From assembly GCA_029706075.1 (NCBI GenBank), contig JAINUG010000174.1, positions 868,001 to 932,000 on the forward strand: a stretch of 64,000 bases of DNA, in the 5' to 3' direction. Position 1 is the first letter of the stretch. The number at the start of each line of letters is the position of its first letter. Positions 31,019 to 41,107 of this stretch are shown here, in pieces. Under the pieces are notes generated by a model that saw only the letters and a list, made by a program, of their open reading frames with translations, made no database searches and had not been told where the DNA came from. Source of the DNA: Aldrovandia affinis. Lineage: Eukaryota; Chordata; Actinopteri; Notacanthiformes; Halosauridae. Both the position numbers and the translations under genes were made by a program.

Positions 31019-31044
31019 TCATTTTTGACCACCATGGAAAATAC

Positions 31045-31104
31045 CTTCATCTTCGTCACCATCATTATCGGACAAATCCTCGCCCTGTTTTTTGGCGTGA
31101 GCCC
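31045..31104 (-). CDS. nlgn3: neuroligin-3 alternatively spliced site-A cassette exon A2
   Basis: A 60-nt cassette exon, the second alternative insert at site A. With one carried-in G it reads GAHAKKQGEDL then SDNDGDEDE, very close to the mammalian neuroligin-3 A2 insert (AKKQGEDL, DNDGDEDE conserved). It is lysine-rich at first and then strongly acidic. Acceptor: CAAATTTTAG (AG at 31105-31106), with a thin pyrimidine tract. Donor: GAAG|GTATTT (GT at 31043-31044), which departs from the GTAAGT/GTGAGT consensus. Both weak signals fit regulated inclusion. Phase 1 on both sides: after A2 the leftover G combines with AC of the next exon to give Asp (DIRDTG). It lies 27.8 kb downstream of A1 and 13.8 kb upstream of the next exon. 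A TGCATG hexamer sits 26 nt past the donor. Confidence 0.93.
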
Positions 31105-31106
31105 CT

Positions 31107-31727
31107 AAAATTTGAAGAAGAGAAGACACAGAAGAACACAAAAAAATTCAAAATAGCATGACTGACAACACAAAGAGGGGGAGAGAAGAAATCCCAAACT
31201 ACAGCAAAAGATTGCAGCCTCAAATTATATTACACCACACACTGAAAAAAGCTGTCACAGTAGGCCATTCTGTTTTGAGAGAACAGTTCCTTAAATACAA
31301 ATGTATGCAGAAAATACTTTACATCAAAATTCACATATGGATATGCCAAAATATCTAACAGAAAATAGGCTATTCAGTAAATACATTTTTTCAAATATAT
31401 ATTCATATCAGCACACACAAAAAAAAAAAATCAGAGTTACACAGCTATTACACAGAACATACTGTACTGGATTTGATTTGGTTTATATAGGCATATTTTG
31501 GATGTTCAAATGTTAATTACAAAAAAAATCCCAATGGAATACCAGATGAATGTTAAATATCCTCCGCTACAGAAACTTAAAGGTATGTATATATACTGTA
31601 ATCAGTCACCAGCACAGCACATTGAAAAGTTGTGTTTCACATAAAAGACAGATTGTAAAAGAGGCTGACACATTTTTATTTTTTTCATTCAATAAATCAG
31701 TTGAACATGTGTAGGTATGTTAGGGTA
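31107..31727. other. intronic sequence just upstream of A2 (transcript sense)
   Basis: Contains only short A/T runs (for example an A run near 31420). No strong pyrimidine tract is seen at the A2 acceptor on the minus strand. Nothing else recognised. Confidence 0.4.
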
Positions 31728-32171
31728 AATGTGTCAAATCTGGAAATATATAGATTCCCTGTGGGCATCTGTAGATTCACCAGTGCAACGGGAATCTATA
31801 CATTCCCCACTGGGAATCTGTAAATTCCCAACTAAATGTGTAGAAAGATGGTTGAAGCATGAAAGCCTATGAAGAGGTCCTCCAGCTCTCTGGCCCACAG
31901 CAAGTTGCGCATACACTCTTGTAAGCCAGACTGAACAGACAGTAATAAGAAAAAAATATTTAAACTTATTTCAAGACCAGCTTTGATATTTTATTGATTT
32001 TCAGATTTGCTATGTATCATATTATTTCTTATATGATGTAAGATGTGTTATTTATTGGGATTTTGTTAATTATTTAAGCTATCCTACTGGCAACATAACA
32101 TAGCCAAATATATACATTTTAGAGCCTACTTAGATTTTTTTTTAAAGCATTAACCACTAGGCTATATATAT

Positions 32172-32762
32172 TGTGGCAACCTGGCAGGCAGAGCCCGGTG
32201 CAGGGATTAATATGGTGCCATCTACCAGTCACACCCCGACCTCGCATGACCAAAACGACTGCCACCTGCAACGAATCAACTAATTAACACCCAATCAACT
32301 CATTAACACCCAATCAACTGTGAATAAAAGGGGCCAGGTTTCCTCCTGAGGAGAGTGAGGAGAGTGAGGAGAGTGAGGAGAGTGAGGAGAGTGAGTGGAG
32401 TGAGGAGAGTGAGAGAAGTGGAGGGAAGAAACAGAGAGAGAAGAGGAGAAAAGTTGTGGAAGTGTTTGCAATGTGGAGAGAGCCTGTGAAGTCTGTTGAC
32501 CAGCCAGGATTAGGAGAGGCTTTTGGTAAGGGGTTAGCTCCCCAAAGCAGAAGAAACCTTTTGTTTAAGTGTAGAGATTTTGAGTTGTGTTGGACTGTTT
32601 GTTTAAATGTTCAAACCGTTTGAGTGCCTTCCCCATTGTTTGTGTTAGTGAGGGGATTTTCCTTTAATTAAAGTGATTTTTTTGTACATTTGACCTAGGA
32701 TCTGTCTCTTGGTTTGCACTACTCAACGTAACACCTACAATCAAACCCATTAGGGTGTTACA
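32172..32762 (+). mobile_element. solo LTR (LTR retrotransposon)
   Basis: Starts TGTGGCAACC and ends GGGTGTTACA, the TG...CA ends of an LTR. Flanks are ATAT/ATAT (4 bp, low-complexity, so only weak support for a target duplication). Internally it has a TATA-like GTGAATAAAAGGGG at about 32320, then a (GAGGAGAGT)n array, and a late AATTAAAG poly(A)-like signal. Length 591 bp. No internal retroelement coding sequence lies beside it, so it would be the product of LTR-LTR recombination. Superfamily not determined. Confidence 0.55.
32345..32412 (+). repeat. (GAGGAGAGT)n short tandem array
   Basis: About seven 9-bp units, one or two imperfect, inside the solo LTR just downstream of its TATA-like box. 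Confidence 0.85.
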
Positions 32763-33401
32763 ATATATACATATCTATATATATATATATATGGGTTGCC
32801 ATTGATTCTCAAAGGTTTTTAATTTTCATGCTAACAGCCAACTGTTCAAACAAATTGAAAGCCTCGGTTTGCTTAGCCTAGCCTATACTATTTAGTATAG
32901 CATACATAATTATACACTCAAGGGAAAATAATTTTGTTTAATAGATTTTTTTGTATTTGTGTAGACCTACTACAGTAACTTTAGACTTAAAGTGTTGAAC
33001 CCATAAAGGACTCAAAGGAAGCACGTGAATGAAGCAAGTTGAGTCCAGGTGTAGGCAAACATCACAGGAACCATAGGCCACGGAACCGGTATGGCCAGTA
33101 GGGCCGTGGCCATACCTACTTTGGCGTGCATCAAACATTGTGTAAAAATTCTAATCTATGAGCAAATACATTATGTTCTGAATGTATTGCACTTTTGCAC
33201 GCTTACCAGGCTAATTTCCACTACCTGTAAGCCTACGTACAGTACGTAGCCTATCACAAGCAACAAAATCCTAATGACTAATGACTGATGTGTCATGTGA
33301 GCTTAGCATCACACTAATGTGAATTTCACAGAACAAATACCAGTGCTCTATCTAAGCTAGTGTGTTCGCTAAAGTTTAAGCAAAAGTAACGTTGAATTGA
33401 A

Positions 33402-33510
33402 TGATGAAGCGTCTAAAAATAACTGATTTCTTTGGGTCAAAGTTAACCAAGGCAGCAGAGACAACCACCGTCACTCCAGCCCACGATGAGCCCTCTGAGG
33501 AACCAGCAGT
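33402..33510 (+). pseudogene. possible transposase N-terminus (MMKRLKITDFFGSK)
   Basis: A short frame opens MMKRLKITDFFGSKLTKAAE, continues with an acidic Thr/Pro/Glu-rich stretch and stops just before the MITE. The basic-hydrophobic ITDFF opening resembles the first residues of some hAT (ZMYM-like) transposases, and also a PCNA-interacting motif. No downstream continuation was found past the MITE. Assignment is tentative. Confidence 0.3.
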
Positions 33511-33559
33511 ATAATTTTTAACTGTCACTGCTCCAGCTAGCCCCCCTGCTATCGAACAG

Positions 33560-34120
33560 CAGACAGCTCATAATCCATACACGTATTGTTTTTTGATACG
33601 TGTATTAAATGAATACACGCATTGTTATGTTACACTTATGTTTTATGATACGTGTATCAATACACGTTTTTTTATGACGCCACCACACACTTGTGTGAAC
33701 ATGTTCTGTTCAGAAAAGGGCATTCCCCAAACTGTTGCAACTAAGTTGGAGGCACACAATCATCTAAAATGTTATTGTATGCTGTAGCGTTAAGATTTCC
33801 CTTCTCTGGAACTGAATGCTTATGCTACCAGTTTCGTGAAAACGGTGATTTTCACGTGAATCAGATCACAGAGGTTAGTGTTACTGTCATAGTACGTGAA
33901 CGCATGTTACAGATGACAAACCAGAGGTTAGTGTTACTGTCATAGTTTGTCACTGCTAAGTGGTGATGACATATACACAGAAATTACTAAGCATACGCGT
34001 ATCCAAATCTGCTATCTGATTGGATCATACGGATGTATGATGACATAAAAAACAATACATGTATCATAAAACAATATGCGTATCATAATAGGAATACGTG
34101 TATGGATTATGAGCTGTCTG
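33560..34120. mobile_element. MITE with perfect 28-bp inverted termini
   Basis: The left terminus 33560-33587 (CAGACAGCTCATAATCCATA + CACGTATT) and the right terminus 34093-34120 are perfect reverse complements. Partial similarity continues a few bases outward (GAAC/GTTC). The interior carries repeated palindromic words such as GATACGTGTATC and ATACATGTAT. No coding capacity. Confidence 0.75.
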
Positions 34121-34740
34121 GCGTTCAATACTTGGGAGGGGGGGCAACGTCACGTCATTCTTGGCCCTACCCATTCGAAATGCGTTCCGCAGCCCATGAC
34201 AGGAACATCAGGAGAGATGTGCAAAATTTAAAACAAATAAAACAGTTTATGATGGAGTCGCGCCTATCTTCATTTAACCGATCCTACATCTCAAGTATTC
34301 TGCAGTTCCTAGGGATGATACGAGTGTTTGCAGATGTTTTATTTTCAAAGACATTGGATGTGCTATCCTATCATTCGAATCATAATGTATTTTTTAAACC
34401 ATCAATGCTGCTACATAAATCATGCCTATTCGTTAGCCTGTGCTATTGGAACACATTTTCCATTTGGGCAGCTCCTCATGATATTATGCTTATATTGAAA
34501 GATATCAGGCTCGATCTCCTGTCAAGTGAACGTTGGATGTTGTAATAATTAGGTTTCATGGTCTGTGGAATAAGTTGAAATCTATTTTGCTTATTGCTTT
34601 CTGTTCAGTCTGGCTTACAAAACGGTATGTGCAGCTGAGCTGGTAGCCTTCCACCTTCCTACACATTTACCTGGGAATTTACAGATTTCCCAGCATTACA
34701 GGGAATGTAGAGATCTATAGATTTCTTGATTTTACACATT

Positions 34741-36125
34741 CAGTGTAACATATATATATATGCACAGAATAAACTGAGCTTTGTCAGATATGAAACATTT
34801 TAAATATTCATCTGAATCCATAATCCATACTTTACAAAAACACAATCATGAATCTATTATTTCTAATTAAGAAACATGTAAAACAAAGAATAATATAAAT
34901 CACACTTGCTAGCTAGAATTAGTATAATAATTGACTTGCTCTTTTATCTTAAAGCTAGCAAGCATATGCTGTGCAGCTAATTTAATTATAAGCTGATTAT
35001 TATAATTCTGATTAGTCATGAGGGTGTTGATTATGTAAGATATAAACCATGACATGCCTTGCATTTGCAATAATATATGGCACACCAGGGGTAGTGATCA
35101 TCAATAACAATCTTTTAATGAAATATAAAACTATTAAAATAATTTACACTTCCTCCACATAAAGATAGTCCCGGTATCCAGCTACCTGCTGGCCACTAGA
35201 CTTCAGATTCTACCTAGAACTAGGTACTTATCATTGCGTTTCGATCGCAAGTGAAGACATTGAGAGTGGACATAGGCAGCTAGCTGATGAGTCTTTCACA
35301 TCAAATGCATAATAGTGCAGTTTCGGCCAGCCATTCATTGTTTTCAATAGAGAGAAAAGTGCAGAAGTGCACGAGCTGAACGTATAGATATGCGACGCAC
35401 CAAAGTTCAAATTGTTTGAACTTTCACTGATGTGCTTGATGGCGTGGACGTGACCACCCAATCACTCTCGAATTGAGAAACATGAAAAATATCTTAACAA
35501 GATGGCGGACAGTCTATCAATATAAAACTCTGAAAGATACGTTCATATACTTGTAATAATATCTACTTTTAGGTTTCCTTAAAAATATAGCACCTACCAT
35601 TGACTTATCCTGATATTAGCTAGCTCAACCATGTGCTCATAACTGGTCAGAATTGTCCATAGAAAGCTATCTGTGGATAACTTCTGCCCCACTTCCCTTT
35701 AGTGATAATATTCTCTGAGCTTGTTCTCACGGAAAGTTGAACAGCCTTTTGCCTGTATGTATGGCTAAAACCTCTTAAGTGTGGCACTACAGACCAATAC
35801 TTACAGAAACCACAATCTAAGCTACAGCATTCTGCCATGCTCCTGTTCTGAAAACTCACATAGTAATGCTGTTTGGTACTTTTTCAATTATATTGCTGTA
35901 GACCAGGGGTCTTATCCGAGAAGGGACGGTGTGGGTGCAGACTTTTGTTTCAGCCCAGCACTAAAACATCCAATTCCCTAAAACAAAATAAAATAATAGC
36001 TAGCTAACAAGCAAGCTAACTAGACAAAGGCTATACCTGCTTGCATGTCAAATGTATCTAGCTAGCTAAATAGAGTTATGCTATAGTGCAACCCCACATT
36101 AATGTCTGATAACTAAAGGAACCTA
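34741..36125. other. unclassified intronic sequence
   Basis: AT-rich. At 35897-35985 there is a stretch (CCAGGGGTCTTATCCGAG... GTGCAGACTTTTGTTTCAGC) resembling one end of a common fish foldback MITE (compare 60569-60751). GCTAGCTAA-rich words at 35995-36075. Confidence 0.4.
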
Positions 36126-36970
36126 CAAATAACTGCCAAAATAAAGGAAATAATTTTGGCAATGGGGGATACAAGGAATATTGAAAGCAAGTGCTTCCAC
36201 ACAGGTGTGGTCCCTGAGGTAATTAAGCAATTAGCATAGTATGAATTAACAGGTACCAATTAACATGGTAGCATCATGCTTAGCTTCATGCAGAAAAATG
36301 CAAGGCTGGCCCAGATGCCCATTATTTTGGCTACCATTGGCTAGAAGGAAATATCTCAGTGACTTTGAAAGAGGGGTGATTGTTGAGCACATTTAGCAGA
36401 GTTTCAGTGATGAAGAATGCTCTCAACTTCTGATGTTTCGAGTGGCTAAGGTGATGTTGGCATTGAAGTCTAAGGGAAATGCATCATCAACTAGGGGCAA
36501 CTGTGGTCAAAAAGTGCATGCCCTCGACTGTGATGTCCGTGCATTGGTTCAAAATGCAAGGCAAAACAAACAAGCAACTCTGAATCAGTTGACTGCAAAC
36601 ATCAATCTAGGCCATGAGCAGGCAGTTTCATCCAGAACAAGACAACAAGAACTTCACAGGGATACTATGGTCGATTGCAGGGCATAAACCCCTTCTTACA
36701 TTTGTGAGTAAAGTGGTGCAAAGAGCACACGCGGTGGTCTACTGAGCAGTGGAAAAAAGTCATATGGTCAGATGAGTTATCCTTCACCCTGTTCTCAACA
36801 AGCAGACAAGTGTTTATGTGGTACACGCCAAAAGAAACCCAAAGGCCCAAATAGTTATTTCAGACGGAAAATGATTCTGGTGTGTGCTGCATTTTCCAGG
36901 CATGGTTTAGGTCCACTCAACCCCTTTCAGAGCAAGGTAAATATAAATAAATACAAAGCCATTCTTACTT
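36126..36970 (+). mobile_element. Tc1-like element, 3'-truncated, with dead transposase
   Basis: Left terminus CAAATAACTGCCAAAATAAA follows TA (36124-36125). The subterminal part AAGCAAGTGCTTCCACACAG is the untranslated region missing from the three short copies of the same family. Transposase remnants on the plus strand: ARRKYLSDFERGVIVEH, a stop, RVAKVMLALKSKGNASS and VRALVQNARQNKQATLNQLT (helix-turn-helix region), then FSRHGLGPLNPFQSKVNINK YKAIL. The right end is lost after about 36970. It may be the parent type of the 9327, 56021 and 60000 copies. Confidence 0.85.
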
Positions 36971-37646
36971 AATTCGAGCTTCATCAACATTCTGAATGCA
37001 CATCGGAAGCTCATTGTTTCCTGAAGGAATTCTCGTGCCACGATTATGGGTACAACAGCAATGACCCACCTGGGTCCAAAACTAACTTTTAGGTTACAAG
37101 GCTAATCACTTGAACATACTGCTGCCGTGTAACTGTGGTCCTTATCCTCAATCAAAAATATAATTAAAAAACGGATTCAGTTTAAATGCTGACACAAATA
37201 TGTCAGAAACTACAATAACAATTCCTTGGCCTGACAAAAGGAGGATGAACCCCATACCTTCCTTGATTATTAATTGAGCATTTAATTAGCTGAATAATAA
37301 ATACCATTGGGTATAGTTTCCCAATTTTATTTTGTGATAGCATTTTTCTTTACATCACGAAAATAAGCCTCTCATGATTTACTTTCTCTGACATGACGTG
37401 AAGAAACAGAACGTTACAACGTGGGACACAATTAAGAGAAAGCTTTGTGATTCCTCACCAATGGATTATTAACATATTTGGCTTACTTTCTAAGTAAGCA
37501 AAATGAATGAAAACAGCTTGAGACCAACGGTCAATTTAAAGAAAATATTCCTTCTTCCTCTATTCCCAGCTCACCAGCTGCCACTGAGAAACTAGTATGG
37601 CAGATTACAAATGTACGCCAACTCAGTCACTTGATGGTTGCAGTAA
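36971..37646. other. unclassified intronic sequence
   Basis: AT-rich, nothing recognised. Confidence 0.4.
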
Positions 37647-37654
37647 CCATGAAC

Positions 37655-37944
37655 CAGGGCTGAACTGGGACAAAAAATAGGCCCTGCCATTTGGCTCAGA
37701 CCGGCCCATCCAGTGGCGTAGTGTGGGTTGCCAGCACCCGGTGCGAGGGTGGGGGGTGCTACGCGAAAAAATAATTGCGCCCCTCGGAACACCCGGTCCG
37801 TGGTATAATATATATTTACATTTTTTTAAATTCAAAATATATATATATAAAATAATTCTACCGGCCCTACCGGCCCTACCGGCCCAAAACTAGACCGGCC
37901 CACCGGGAATCTGCCCGGTAGACTATATAGCCAGTCCAGCCCTG
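37655..37944. mobile_element. hAT-type MITE with 8-bp target duplication
   Basis: Ends are CAGGGCTGAACTGGG (left) and the inverted CCAGTCCAGCCCTG (right). Flanks are CCATGAAC (37647-37654) and CTATGAAC (37945-37952), 7 of 8 identical. Length 290 bp and no coding sequence. The interior has GGCCCTACC repeats and an (AT)n run at about 37838-37850. A second CAGTGGCGTAGTGTGGGTTG-type end inside may be a further nested fragment. Confidence 0.78.
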
Positions 37945-37952
37945 CTATGAAC

Positions 37953-40170
37953 AGTAACAGTGGCAATTCCTAAATGTTCCTAAACTGCTGCAAGCAGGTC
38001 TGATACAGCTAGCATGTCTGGTCATTTATACTGAGCTGCCCTGTCATTTCATATTCATTTAAATTTGGATCTGTGTTGCATGTTGTCGTTTTAATCGAGA
38101 CTGCTCACACATAATATCTGCCAATGCTTTGAATCACAGACTGTCACTGACAGTTTCAAATAATATCAAATTTTACATGACAAATACATTTTTCAGGGGG
38201 AGCAACTCCTGCCAAAATATAAGATAAAAGATGACTTTTTACTGTATTCTCATACTATGCCTTTTATTGATATTTCCTGACAAACAAACAAATACAATGG
38301 CCTTATTTAACCTATCAGTTTGAAAGGAACACTTCAAGCCTTTGAAAAGAACCCTGGTTACATAAGGGAATTTAAACATTTGCATTCATTAGAAGCAACA
38401 TCAAAAGGGCCATCAAATTGTGAGCACTTTTGTGTGTTGAGCCTGTTTTCCTTTGGATGTGCTTGTTTACAGACTTACAGTGCTCATATTCCTCAGTACA
38501 TTATTTTTTGTGCTTGCATTGGTCCCTGGTGGTGGCCCTCTTTTGAACTTTAATCCTTCTCTGTAAAAAAGGTTGACACTTCCTGTGAGTCTCTTGTGTC
38601 CACTACACTGAGGCTACAGAAGCTGTAGTGCAAGCTAGTAGGGAATCCGCCAAACATGCTGCATTGAGGTTGTGGACCCTTCAAACTCTTTGAGTTCCCC
38701 TAGACACTCAGATAGCATGCATTTCAAATGGCACAAATACACTGGAGCAATGTGTGTGAAGAGTCACAGCACTCACTGAATATAAAGTGTGTTTGTTTCT
38801 GGGGGGGAAAAAGACTCAATAAGAGTGGCAATACGATGGCAAGGTTAAATATCAGACAGGTCAAAAGGGTCAAGAGAACATATTGATTAAATGTTCAGGA
38901 ATTGATAGTACATTCAACTCAAAAATTATTGCATGGTCCTCAGCTCCAAATCCCTCGCAGACTGGACTTTTATATTGTCTTAACTTTCTGTGACATTGAA
39001 AATGCAACTATCCCAATAAATTCACATCCATCCACATTCCACAGAGGTTAACGGAGAGCTTAGAGAGGACACATAGGTAAGAATGATTGAAAATCATACT
39101 GTAATCCTTTGGTAAAGGACAGCTAAAACTCACAAGTTGCCCAATTATAAAATGTCTTGCAAACCATTTTATTTTTTAATGATAAAAAAGGACACCTCTT
39201 GCTCGGTGATGGAGCAGCCATCAAACAAGGCCCTCCTCCATTTTTTTCTTCAACAAAAGCAACATTTGACTACGGAAATGGAATGCGGCAAGAAAACAAG
39301 CCTGCAAGCAAATAAAAATGGCTGCCTCACAAAGTGTGCACCTCTATCCAAAGCCCTGGCTTCCAGTCTGCATACAGAATCATAGACTGAGGTAGACTGG
39401 TATTACCAGCAGTTTCAATAAGTAATAACCTATACATTTCTTGGGAAAAATACAACAAATCTCTCAGATGGAGAAAAACACTTTTTACCAAAGCTGCCTT
39501 GAGTATGTGACAAAGCTGCTGGATAATTGTAAATCTTTAGTAATATACATGTAATCAAAATACAGCAGTCATAATATGCCACTCAACTACACCAGAGGAA
39601 GCCTTTCCCTGTTTTTCTCTGTGGGCTGATGTTACATAACATTACAGTTTTACTAAGCAGAAGGATCCAGGGTCAATAAAATGTAAAATATTCAAAAAGA
39701 ATCTTAGAAGATTTATAAAGCTGGATATTTGGTGAAGACATACAGGTTAAATACCTCACTCCCCGACTGCAATTCAAGTTTATTACCTGCTGGTTACAAG
39801 CTAATTTCCAGGATTACTACTCTACATGGTGTGTCATTTGTGGTTTATATGTCGTCTTCTTAGCCAAGTAAAAATCTCTCAAATACATTTTTAATGTCAT
39901 TGGCCCTCATTTACCAAGGGTCTGTACATTGAAATGTGTTTGCAAAATTAATTTACAGCCATTTTTCAATCCAATTTAAAGCTCTCCTTTGCCGAGAAAG
40001 AGAACACATTTTACCCAATCTGACTTAGTATACTGTAGAGCGGGGGTTCTCAAACTCGGTCCTTGGTCCTACTGTGTATGCTGACTTTTATAACAGCCAA
40101 TTACTTTATTGTAGAAATGTGTGAGTTGTATACAACCAATTCTTACGTTAAAATATGCATTCATTTCCCA
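37953..40170. other. unclassified intronic sequence
   Basis: AT-rich, mostly unique. At 40044-40075 GGGGTTCTCAAACTCGGTCC resembles the end of a common fish foldback MITE. Confidence 0.4.
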
Positions 40171-40400
40171 GTGTCTGGCCGAGAGCACCGTTGCTTGCGA
40201 CTGGCTGCCCACCCCAGAGGGAGGGGGGTGGGTGAGCCGGCACGGGCTCGTCGAGAAGCGCGAAAGGCATGCATCCGAGGACAAGCGGTGAGCTCATGGG
40301 GGAGGGTAAATTGAAAGAAATGGGGGGTATAATTGGCTACCAAATTGGAAGAAAAACAGGAAGAATTCAGAAACAGAAAAAAAAGATATATATGTACAGT
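40171..40400 (+). mobile_element. SINE fragment (family 2), 3' part
   Basis: GC-rich body (GGGTGAGCCGGCACGGGCTC) followed by the tail GGGTATAATTGGCTACCAAA TTGGAAGAAAA. This is the same tail seen in reverse at 54060-54395 (TTAGCCAATTATACCC). The tRNA-like head is not clear. Confidence 0.6.
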
Positions 40401-41107
40401 CATTTCGATTGCTACGATCGCTTCAGAAATGAGGGGCAATGTGTATCCTCTGGTAAAATAAACAATACATTTAAAAACAACATGATCTCCAGAGCCCTGG
40501 GTAGAAGTGGGGCATCATTTTCCTGGATAAGTAAGATCTTGCATCTTGAAGCACGGGCCACCACTGCATTGCCATCTACATTGTACTGAGCTGTTCCATA
40601 CCAAATGCAAAGTTACCTTTTTTTGTTCCCTACCCACTTCACACAGCTTGCTTGCAGTTTGGCTACGGATGCTTGGTGTGTCACTTCTTTTCTTGTCTGT
40701 GGCTCCATGGAGTCCTAATATCATTCAGGGTTGGACAAAGTTGCCGTCTAAAGCAATTTTCACACTGCTTAGACCGGGATTGTGAAGAGGTTTTCCTGGC
40801 TCTAGCACAAAGAGGTGATTCCTTTACAAAAATATGAATTTACTTGAAAGTATTTTTCTTTTTGATGCAAAGCATTGTAGGAACACCAGATTCTATTGGA
40901 CCTTACTTTAAGGACACAGACACCATTGGCAAACACAAGTGTTAGAAGTAAAAGGTGTATCCAAATTAATCTTGGTATTTTAACAGTATAAATGAATGTG
41001 GCGTGGCACAAGGTATATTATATATAACGTTTGTTGGTGCAAGTGCATATTCTCTGCCACTCTAACCCTGTACTCTCATGTATGACTGTTCATATACCTT
41101 TATTATG
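40401..41107. other. unclassified intronic sequence
   Basis: Short open frames on both strands but none resembling a known family. Confidence 0.4.

Larger units (their letters stand above)
31728..34740. mobile_element. composite DNA element with ~150-220-bp terminal inverted repeats
   Basis: The left end (31728-31960) and the reverse complement of the right end (34570-34740) align over most of their length. Shared blocks are AATGTGT near the outer edge, AATCTGTAAATTCCCA, TAAATGTGTAG, and a perfect GTAAGCCAGACTGAACAGA innermost. The arms contain repeated GGGAATCTGTA/TACATTCCC-like words. The interior hosts a solo LTR (32172-32762), a short frame starting MMKRLKITDFFGSKLT (33402-33510), and a perfect-TIR MITE (33560-34120). 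Superfamily not assigned; no clear target duplication found. Confidence 0.7.

Noticed and set aside
32345-32412. Possible CRISPR-like or satellite array
   Set aside because: Units are 9 bp with no spacers; a simple tandem repeat inside an LTR-like element.
34033-34545. A 170-codon plus-strand open frame
   Set aside because: It begins inside the MITE, crosses its terminus and ends in transposon flank; no recognisable domains.
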